A stretch of DNA of 64,000 nucleotides. Origin: Micropterus salmoides. Its lineage: Eukaryota > Chordata > Actinopteri > Centrarchiformes > Centrarchidae. Where the stretch lies: contig NW_024041150.1 in NCBI RefSeq assembly GCF_014851395.1, forward strand, positions 30,940,305 to 31,004,304. Reading direction: 5' to 3'. The notes under the pieces are model-generated. The model saw nothing but the letters and a program-made list of their open reading frames with translations, did not search any database and had not been told where the DNA came from. The first letter of the stretch is position 1. Every line of letters starts with the position of its first letter. Shown here piece by piece: positions 48,380 to 58,300 of the stretch. A program made the position numbers and the translations under genes.

Positions 48380-50968
48380 ATGGCCTCCGCTCAAGCATCA
48401 CCCAGCGAGCCCCGCTTACTGGAAAAACATCTAATTTGCTCAATCTGCATGGATCCATTTGTGGATCCTGTCACTACAGCGTGTGGCCACTCCTTTTGTA
48501 AGGAATGTCTAAACCGCAACTTTATGTACAACGACACAGTGTGCCCCCTATGCAAGCAGCATCAGAACAGAATGCCAAACGTTAACATCATCCTGAGAAA
48601 CATTGTCGAACAGATGAAAAAGACCGTGGAGAAAGACGATGATGAGTACACTGGGGCGCCTGGCGAAGTGGCCTGTGACATTTGCACAGAGAGAAAGCTG
48701 AAGGCTATAAAGTCCTGCCTTGTGTGTCTTGCCTCGTATTGTACAGCCCACCTGGAGAATCATTCTTCAACTGAAAGACTGAAGGGCCACAAGTTGGTGG
48801 AACCTGTTGACAACTTGGACGAGAGGGCCTGTCTGCAGCATGGACGCCCCTTAGAGCTGTACAGCAGGAAGAAGGAGAGATGCATTTGTGTACGCTGTAT
48901 GGAAGAAGGTCAGGAGGAGGTTGTTTCTAGTGAAGATGAATGGAACAAGAAGAAGGTGAATTAACTTAAGAAAGGCCCAGTCGTGTATGTTTATAAATTC
49001 TAGTCTTGATGCATATTTACTTTAATCCAGTGTGGTATGTTGGATACATTGATAGAACTGCAAACAAGCCAACAAAAACAAATGAGATCTCTGCGTATAA
49101 AGTGGTTTTATACATCATGTTAAATCCCAGCGTGTAAAATGAAAAGAAAAATGCTTGAGGTTGGGATCTTTGACTTGCCTTTTTGTTTATTACAGGCTAA
49201 GCTCGAAAACACAAAGACAGAGTTGCAACAGAAAATAAGGAAGAGAAAAACACGGGTGGATGAAATTAATACATCTCTACAGAGTTGCAAGGTAAGCTGC
49301 AAGGGACACAAACATTACTCACCATGGATTGTCCTGGATTGAAAAGCCCTAACCACAAAACTGACAGTGGTAGCTGAATGTAATTCTTGACCCCACGTAT
49401 TTACAGCATTCCCATCAGGACAGTTTGTTTAGCTCTTAAACACCAAACCTATTCCAGAAAATACTTGATACAGATTTAGTCAAATTCTCACTAGTGTTGT
49501 TGTAGAAACAGACACTTGACACTTGAGGCAAATGTTTCTTCTCACAGATTTTGGACTAATCAACGACCATCAGTGTTGTGGTATAAGTAGCATTTCTCCC
49601 AGTTTTGTTAAAGTCAAACCCTGAGTGCAAAGTATGAGACAGAAAAAAGGTAAAATGTCTAATGGACAACACATGCTTTTCTCCTATTTTCAGGACCAGG
49701 TGGATAATGAGTGGTGGGATATTGAGAATGTGTTCGCAGCTGTGATTGCTATTGTTGAGGTTGCCCAGGCGAGAGCTCTTCAGCCACTGAAGGACAGGAG
49801 GCAGGTTGTAGAGAAAGAGGCAAAAAGCCTCATAGAGGAGTTGGAAGCCGAAATCAGCGTACTTGAGAAGACCATTTCTGAGCTGGACAATATATCTGCG
49901 CTTGAGGATCACATCCTTTTTCTGCAGGTGAAGGTTAATGTTTGGCTGACAGTTTCAACACAACTGTACAGCCAGTTTCACATCCCTCAATCATTGTGGG
50001 TTGTATAATTAGATCTTATTCACGTGTTAACTTCCTCTTTGTTTGACTTTTTCCCTGTGTCAGAGTTACCCATCTCTTCAAGACCTGGACAACATCAAAG
50101 AATGGACAGAGGTAGAGCTTGACACATCACTATCTTTTGGTACCATGAGAAAAACCACAACTACCATGTTGGAAAACATTCAACAGGAACTGGAGAAGCT
50201 TACCTCCACTGGTGAGTGTCAGATCATGGTGGTAAATGTTATAAACGTTTGTCTGCTTATTTCATCTAAAACTATTTCTTTACTTCACAGAACTTCAGAG
50301 ACTTCCAAAGTTTACAGGTGCGTCATATAATCTGTTTCTTCTGACAGTCATCTTAAAAAAATAGTTAAGATCTTATAATTATTTTCAACGTGTAATTAAC
50401 AGTGGATGTCAAGCTGGATCCATCCACCGCGCACCAACGTCTTGTTCTTTCCGCTGATGGGAAGGAAGTGAAAGATGGAGGAGAAGACCAAGAAGTAGCT
50501 GATGCTTCGGAGAGGTTTGATCTGTTTGCCAGCGTCCTGGGGCTCAACAGGCTGACCTCTGGGAAGTCATACTGGGAGGTGGAGGTCAGCAACAAGACGG
50601 GGTGGGATCTGGGTGTGGCAAGAGGCGATGCGAACCGCAAGGGGAAACTCTCGCTGACCCCAGATAATGGTTACTGGGTTACTGTACATTATGAAGATGA
50701 AAAGTACGCGGCCCTGACAGCACCACCTGTTCGCCTCTCCCTGAAAGAGAAACCTGCGAAGGTGGGAGTGTTTGTGGATTACGAGGAAGGTCTTGTGTCC
50801 TTCTATGATGTGACGGCTCAATCTCACATCTACTCGTTTACTGAGTGTTTGTTCAATGACAAGCTCTTCCCATATTTTAGTCCACATGCAAAACAAGATG
50901 AGAGAAACACTGATCCTTTGATAATTTCTGCTGTGTCACATTGTTTGCAGGACGTAGAAATGTCCTAA
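48380..50968 (+). CDS. Gene 5: TRIM E3 ubiquitin ligase with a degenerate B-box2
   Basis: Coding exons: 48380-48955, 49196-49291 (96 nt), 49694-49927 (234 nt), 50064-50211 (148 nt), 50291-50317 (27 nt), 50403-50968. They total 1647 nt, or 548 residues. The ATG lies directly after the splice acceptor at 48377. The RING uses C20, C23, C35, H37, C40, C43, C55 and C58 and is complete, and B-box1 is complete. In B-box2 the first Cys and His and two central Cys remain, but the Cys of the usual LFCR is Ser (LYSR), the usual Asp is Lys, and the closing DHxxH is replaced by EGQEE. Four of the eight zinc ligands are therefore lost. The coiled coil and PRY-SPRY (YWEVEV, VDYEEGLVSFYDV) are intact. Ligase activity is plausible through the RING. 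B-box2-dependent assembly, known in other TRIMs, is probably altered. The PRY-SPRY is nearly identical in places to that of gene 6. Confidence 0.9.
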
Positions 50969-51900
50969 GAATGTGTGAGTTGTCTGGGAGAGGGGGAAAA
51001 GGGGGCTGTTCAACCAAAGGTGGTGGTGTAATTAAATCCACTTTTTAAAAATTAATTATAATACTTAATAATACTTAATTATTACGTATTTTTGGTACAT
51101 TGTAGAGTGACTGCTAGTAGTGTTACAGAGAAATACTTTATTAAGCACATGCATAAGGACGCACATTAGTGCATGAGTGCTTTGGTGGGGTGATAGCTAC
51201 TCAGTCCTGCCAATGACTTTACACTACACTACAGGTGAGGGTGAAATGCGAAGAAACAAGCAAAACACGAGTTTTTAAATAAAAAAATTTGGTTTTCTTT
51301 TATACAAATTTAATGCATATATAACTGACCATTTATATTTTCCATGGCCTTGTTCAAAATGGAACATGCTGTAAAACCAGGGTGAACTTTCATAAACAAA
51401 CCTGAAGACTTGAGCTCATGCTGTCATATGACCCACCATCACAGCCAAAGTTAAATGCATTCATGTGTTTATCCATTACCTGTTCACTATAATCCATGAC
51501 CAAACATACCCTCTTAGAAGTTTATAAATACATGACTTAATCACAATGATGGATAAAGAATCTATTGATCTACCAGTTGCCTTCAAGCATGTTAGTACAT
51601 TTTACACAGGCTCTGGGTTGCAGTTTAAGGTGATGGTGGGAAAATCAACTTAGATTGAAATGTCAAGTGTGTTTGTGGACTACAATATCGTTTGATTATT
51701 TACAAAATGTGCTGTAATTATTAATTTTTAAATCTCAAAATAAAAAGATGAAATGAAAATGTTCAATTTGCATCTGGTTCTGGTTCTTTTTTTAAATCCA
51801 CCATTTGAACAGATCTTTATTGCACATGCAACACTCTTACAGTGTGGTAAAAATCATGTGCTTTAGTCTGACAAAAAAGAGGCGGTTGGCGCCTCTCTTC
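50969..51900. other. Gene 5 to gene 6 spacer
   Basis: AT-rich spacer with AATAAA candidates near 51278 and 51739 that could end gene 5. No RING or B-box coding exon is visible here, or anywhere between gene 5 and the finger array of gene 6. Confidence 0.5.
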
Positions 51901-51904
51901 TTCA

Positions 51905-51984
51905 GAAACGAAACTTAAAGCACAAAGAGAAAGGAAATATTTGTAGAAGCAGGGAGGCAACAGAGCACAAAAGAAGACGACAAG
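51905..51984 (+). promoter_or_regulatory. Promoter motif and likely 5' untranslated exon of gene 6
   Basis: GAAACGAAACTTAA at 51905-51918 differs at one base from the motif at 47132 before gene 5 and contains the AANNGAAA core. A purine-rich exon-like stretch follows and ends at 51984 with GACAAG then GTAGGG. The layout copies the gene 5 promoter, which supports this as the start of a separate gene. Confidence 0.45.
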
Positions 51985-52593
51985 GTAGGGAAGATATTAA
52001 TACATTTTCTAATCTCTGGGTCGTTATAATGCTAATTAATTAGCTGAGTTCGTGCAGGGCGCAAGTTTTTGAGCCAGCTTGATTTTGATTGTTACCGGCA
52101 TGACAAGTAGGTCAAAATAACGGTCATCTTAGAGACTTTTGGTCTCCACGATGTTTGTGGCGATATTAAATCAGTTTAATTCTCACGACCAGATTAAGCT
52201 GACCTGGACAGGACTAAAATTCGTTTTTTTGGTAAGTGGCCTAACTCATGCTATAATTAGCAGCCTTCACAACTCCATTAACCTACTGAATATAGCTGCA
52301 AACATCTATGAAGAGTGATACATTTTAAATAAGTTATAATTATAAATGCTGACAATTAATTAGAATGGTTGGTGTGCTTGTGATGTCTGAATAGCAGTCC
52401 AAAAATAAATTTACTATGACATAAAACACAGAAAGCAGGAAGCAGTACATATTTGTTTTCATTTACATATGTATATAAGAATAATAAATGGCAAATTAAG
52501 CCACTTTTAATAATGAAACATTCGATTAATGGAATTGGAATCACAAATATGTGTTCCCAGTCTTGCTCGGTTACCTTAAAATGTTTGTATTGT

Positions 52594-52790
52594 CAGTGGT
52601 GGATGAAGTATTCAGATCCTTAATTTATTGAAGTAGTAAGTAAATTAAAGTAGAAATACCACTCTGTAAAAATACTCCATTACCAGTAAACGTTCAAAAC
52701 TGTTATGTACATTTTGTGTAAATAGTATCACAAAACTCTTTATAGTACATTATAGTAAAAATAAATGCACTATGCTCTGCCAGGGTCCAA
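52594..52790 (+). repeat. Teleost dispersed repeat in gene 6 intron 1
   Basis: 'gtggatgaagtattcagatc', 'gtagaaataccactctgtaa', 'aaatactccattaccagtaa' follow the order of a very common teleost repeat. A fragment of the same family is at 25940. It ends about 70 bases before the first finger exon. Confidence 0.6.
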
Positions 52791-52862
52791 TTGTTATAAA
52801 TTGTAATACGGAATAATTATTATTAATACATTAACACATTCTGTGTCATGTGATTTATATAG

Positions 52863-55331
52863 ACACAAGCCAGACATGAGCCTCCAGGTGTGTCACTGTG
52901 GCTGGTCCAAAGTGACGACTTACCATGGCCTGAGAACTCACCAGGGGAAGATGGGATGCACAAAGAGGGGTGTGAAGGTTGAGAGTGAACAGCAGTACAT
53001 GTGGGGAAATGTGGGGTTTACAAACAATCAAAAGGACCTGCGTCTGGATGTCTACGCCTCTATCAAGACTGGTGGGTGATGCACAAAGATTCCTGATTAC
53101 ACGTTGTGTTCATTCCTCACATTGCCACAAACAACACATACTAAATAACAAGACCAGATCAGTGGGATGAGCGGTAAAAAAACAACAAATTGGTAAATAA
53201 AAAATGCCAAAAATGAACATTACTTAGTTAGCCAAAATGGTTTAAAATCTTGCAAGAATAGATGTGGTCGAAATCCAACCCTCAATTATGTCTCAACAGA
53301 TACAACAGACTACATCTGTTCCGACTTGAGCCTCCAGGTTTGTCACTGTGGCTGGTCCAAAGTGACGACTTACCATGGCCTGAGAACTCACCAGGGGAAG
53401 ATGGGATGCACAAAGAGGGGTGTGAAGGTTGAGAAGAGTGAACAGCAGTACATGTGGGGAAATGTGGGGTTTACAAACAATCAAAAGGACCTGCGTCTGG
53501 ATGTCTACGCCTCTATCAAGACTGGTGGGTGATGCACAAAGATTCCTGATTACACGTTGTGTTCATTCCTCACATTGCCACAAACAACACATACTAAATA
53601 ACAAGACCAGATCAGTGGGATGAGCGGTAAAAAAACAACAAATTGGTAAATAAAAAATGCCAAAAATGAACATTACTTAGTTAGCAAAAATGGTTTAAAA
53701 TCTTGCAAGAATAGATGTGGTCGAAATCCAACCCTCAATTATGTCTCAACAGATACAACAGACTACATCTGTTCCGACATGAGCCTCCAGGTTTGTCACT
53801 GTGGCTGGTCCAAAGTGACGACTTACCATGGCCTGAGAACTCACCAGGGGAAGATGGGATGCACAAAGAGGGGTGTGAAGGTTGAGAGTGAACAGCAGTA
53901 CATGTGGGGAAATGTGGGGTTTACAAACAATCAAAAGGACCTGCGTCTGGATGTCTACGCCTCTATCAAGACTGGTGGGTGATGCACAAAGATTCCTGAT
54001 TACACGTTGTGTTCATTCCTCACATTGCCACAAACAACACATACTAAATAACAAGACCAGATCAGTGGGATGAGCGGTAAAAAAACAAAAATTGGTAAAT
54101 AAAAAATGCCAAAAATGAACATTACTTAGTTAGCCAAAATGGTTTAAAATCTTGCAAGAATAGATGTGGTCGAAATCCAACCCTCAATTATGTCTCAACA
54201 GATACAACAGACTACATCTGTTCCGACTTGAGCCTCCAGGTTTGTCACTGTGGCTGGTCCAAAGTGACGACTTACCATGGCCTGAGAACTCACCAGGGGA
54301 AGATGGGATGCACAAAGAGGGGTGTGAAGGTTGAGAAGAGTGAACAGCAGTACATGTGGGGAAATGTGGGGTTTACAAACAATCAAAAGGACCTGCGTCT
54401 GGATGTCTACGCCTCTATCAAGACTGGTGGGTGATGCACAAAGATTCCTGATTACACGTTGTGTTCATTCCTCACATTGCCACAAACAACACATACTAAA
54501 TAACAAGACCAGATCAGTGGGATGAGCGGTAAAAAAACAACAAATTGGTAAATAAAAAATGCCAAAAATGAACATTACTTAGTTAGCAAAAATGGTTTAA
54601 AATCTTGCAAGAATAGATGTGGTCGAAATCCAACCCTCAATTATGTCTCAACAGATACAACAGACTACATCTGTTCCGACATGAGCCTCCAGGTTTGTCA
54701 CTGTGGCTGGTCCAAAGTGACGACTTACCATGGCCTGAGAACTCACCAGGGGAAGATGGGATGCACAAAGAGGGGTGTGAAGGTTGAGAAGAGTGAACAG
54801 CAGTACATGTGGGGAAATGTGGGGTTTACAAACAATCAAAAGGACCTGCGTCTGGATGTCTACGCCTCTATCAAGACTGGTGGGTGATGCACAAAGATTC
54901 CTGATTACACGTTGTGTTCATTCCTCACATTGCCACAAACAACACATACTAAATAACAAGACCAGATCAGTGGGATGAGCGGTAAAAAAACAACAAATTG
55001 GTAAATAAAAAATGCCAAAAATGAACATTACTTAGTTAGCAAAAATGGTTTAAAATCTTGCAAGAATAGATGTGGTCGAAATCCAACCCTCAATTATGTC
55101 TCAACAGATACAACAGACTACATCTGTTCCGACTTGAGCCTCCAGGTTTGTCACTGTGGCTGGTCCAAAGTGACGACTTACCATGGCCTGAGAACTCACC
55201 AGGGGAAGATGGGATGCACACCGAAGGCAGCAAGTACCCCAAAGAAAGAGCAGTACGTGTGGACAAATGAGTGGGAAGAAGTGGATGAAAGGAAACATCA
55301 GCCTGCTAAGAGAATGACTGTCAAGAAGGAG
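52863..55331 (+). repeat. Tandem array of six finger-encoding exons (Z1-Z6)
   Basis: Exon starts 53300, 53753, 54202, 54655 and 55108 are spaced 453, 449, 453 and 453 bases apart. Exons and their roughly 228-bp introns are nearly identical across units. Each exon encodes one finger with the pattern CxCx8Hx4Hx5C (core CHCGWSKVTTYHGLRTHQGK). Z2-Z5 are 225 or 222 nt and start and end in phase 1, so they join in any number. Z1 carries the start Met. Z6 keeps the finger but has a different tail and leaves in phase 0. The acceptor has two in-phase options nine bases apart (after tctcaacag or atacaacag). Small differences (ATG/TTG at one codon, presence of an AAG codon, a base in the intron) sort the units into types and suggest that Z2-Z3 and Z4-Z5 arose as a 902-bp double unit. 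Confidence 0.9.
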
Positions 55332-58300
55332 GTACACGATCTAGTAGTTACAAGAGGGATATTTAAGGCAGCCAAATTCAGTTTAAAAAAGTAGTAGCCA
55401 GTCGCAGTGATGACTCTCTGTTGGTTGGTCCATCTGGATATTAGTATTGTAATTGTGAGCCTGTTAGCATTCTGGTGTTAGCGTTTAGTGTAAAAGTCCA
55501 GCTTTTTTTTTTACGCCACCACAACAGTTCACTGTTGTCACTGAGTCTTCATTATGTGGATAATCCATTTGACTATAACTCATTCATTATTTCAGGTATA
55601 TATTCAGCAGTTGCCATCATTATTGTGACATTGGTATAAGTAATATCAACTTACTTTACAACTTTCACCTTAACCTGACAGAATGTGGCGACGTCCTCAA
55701 GCATCAAAGTCTGCAGCAGCTCTGCGGCAATAGCAGCTGCAATTAAGGTGGAATGCAAAGAACGTATGTACAGGATTATAGTTCAGTCAATACAAGAGTT
55801 TGCACAACAATCCGAAAAATAAAGCAGCTAAGCATGATACTGACCTTCTACTTTTACCATAGATTTTACTAATTCACAGCACTCTTTTCAAATAGCCACA
55901 AAATCAAAGTCACGCCGTCAGCTGTATGATTTCTCCGCTGGTATGCAGGTACAGCATATAACTGTTCCATCAAGAACAAACAAAATACAAAACCAAACAA
56001 TTAATCTTTAACCAGGATGTAAATGTCTTTCAATTGCAAATGCCATAAATTACATTACAATAAAATTAAATAAGCAATTAATGAAACAGAAAATGATGGA
56101 ATTCATTTGACATTAAAATGTGCTTTTAAAAGTAAGTGTTTAAAGTTAACAACTGTGTCTTAACACCCTTTGACTCTTTACCTTTAACTGTCAGGATGTG
56201 CTAGTGTCACCAAGCTGCAACTCTGTAGCCACAATCAAGGAGGAGCCCAAATCACGTGTGTACAGGGTTATAATTCAGTCAACACAAGATTTTGGGTACA
56301 GACTGAAAAATGAAGCAGCTAAGTCTGAGACTATCTCCTTATATTACAGCTTTAGCAATTCCGCAGCAGCCTTTCCGGAAAGACACAAACTCAAGAGCAA
56401 GCCATCAGCTGCAGGATTTCTCTGCTGGTGTGCAGGTAAGAAGATTTGTTGGAATTCTTTTCTAAACCCAAGCCTCTTGTGGCATGCGCCTGTTGCCTTT
56501 ATTGTTTCTGTGATTGTTTTGAAAAGTAAATTTATTTCAATTTAACATTTTTCAGGTGAATCAATCTAGCAGGGAGCGTCCAACAGCTCCCCCTCGTGCA
56601 CCAGTAGGTCATCTTAAGGAGCAGGACAGACAGGATCACACATTATCAGAGGTATTACACTGTGATAATTACACCATTTACTGTTTAAAACCCTATATTA
56701 CAATTTTCAGTTGCTCAGCAGGGCTTTCTGTATTTGTTAACACCTCTATGTTGTCCTGACTAAAACCTCCAAATATAGCAAAGCCGTCAGTGTGCAGGCA
56801 GCACATTCATTATTAGTTTCATTTCATCTTTCAGATGAATAGATCGGTCAGGGAGCATCCCACACCAACATACCCAGTAACTGTAGTTCGACCTAAGGAG
56901 AAAGACAGGAAGCAACAAACACCATCACAGGTACTTAACTGTTTGTTTTAGACATGTTTTTATGTTATGTTTTTTATAGGTACTTTATCCTTATCCTTTT
57001 TTATCTACTTGCTTTACTTATCATTTTGGTGATTGTTAAATATACCACTGTTTTAATAGGTAAATTATCAGTATTGCATTACTGAGTGCTTAACATCTTT
57101 CAGGTGAAGAAGTTGGTCAGGGAGTGTCCAGCAACCACATCTCCAGCAGCCGTAGTCAAACCGAAGAAAATATACAGGGAGGATCAAACATTATCACAGG
57201 TACTAAACTCTTCAGTGTTCAAAAACCTACATTGAAATTTAGATTTTCGCAGGATGGGAAACGTTGCTTGAGTCAGTTTAATACCATGAGTGAACTTAGT
57301 TGAGTTACAACTGCTTATGAGTATTTTTAGACCTTGTTGTGACACATACATCGGACACGCTTAACTGCACTTTCAGCGTTTTGAAGGTTTACTCAACATT
57401 TAGTGCCAATTATGTTCTGAGATTTTACCTCTGTCAGCATGCCAACACGGAACAGAGCAACTGCGGCTCACAGTTTAGCAATTTTTCTTCTATCTGTTCC
57501 CTGACAACCACCAAAATACAAAACCGAAAACTGCCATCAAATGACAAAAGTCAAACAATTAATCTTTAACCAGAATGAAAATTTTCTTGAAAAAGCAAAT
57601 GCCATAAATTAAATTAAAGTAAATTTAAGTAAGTGTTTAATGTACCAGAAACTGTTGTAATTCATTTTACATTAAAATAGGGCTGTACATAATGATTATT
57701 TTTCAAGTCAGTTAATCTAACGATAAATTTTTCGATTTGTCGATTTATCTAACTACTAATGTGAATTCTAAATAAAAAAAATGTTGCATATTACTCGATT
57801 AACATACCAATTTATCCCAAATAAATACAAAAATGTCCAATCAATATTTTATTCAATCAATTACATTAGCATAATGACAATAGCATCATATCTTAAAATT
57901 AATCCAAATTCCACGTCACTGATTTGCTGTGATAATAATAATAAAAGACATTAATTAGGCTACTTTACTTAAAACTTTAAATGTTTCTGACATGGATTTA
58001 TTTCAATATTGAGTAATATGCAGTATGATAATCAAATGTATTTCTGCATCAGTGTGGGGCAAAGAAAACAACTGAAACAATTCACAGACTCTGCAGACAG
58101 TCACAGATTGTCTGTAATGTTACTTCAGCTGTTTTCTCGCTCATACGTGGAAAATATGAAATGGCCAAACGTTAGTTGACACACGGTGTAACGTTACGTT
58201 ATAATGACAGCAGAAGGGCAGAAATTACTTTTAACATGAAGGCGATGAAGCAATAAGTAATTTACGATGCTGTCGTTGACGTCAAAGTGCTCACTTTACG

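Noticed and set aside
52863..55331. A CRISPR-like or satellite array
   Set aside because: The units are about 450 bp, contain an open exon with matching splice phases and lie in a vertebrate gene. They are exon duplications, not CRISPR or simple satellite DNA.
53293..55337. Series of 62-78 residue minus-strand frames beginning MIVCKPHISPHVLL or similar
   Set aside because: They are shadows of the finger exons on the opposite strand, repeated because the exons are repeated.
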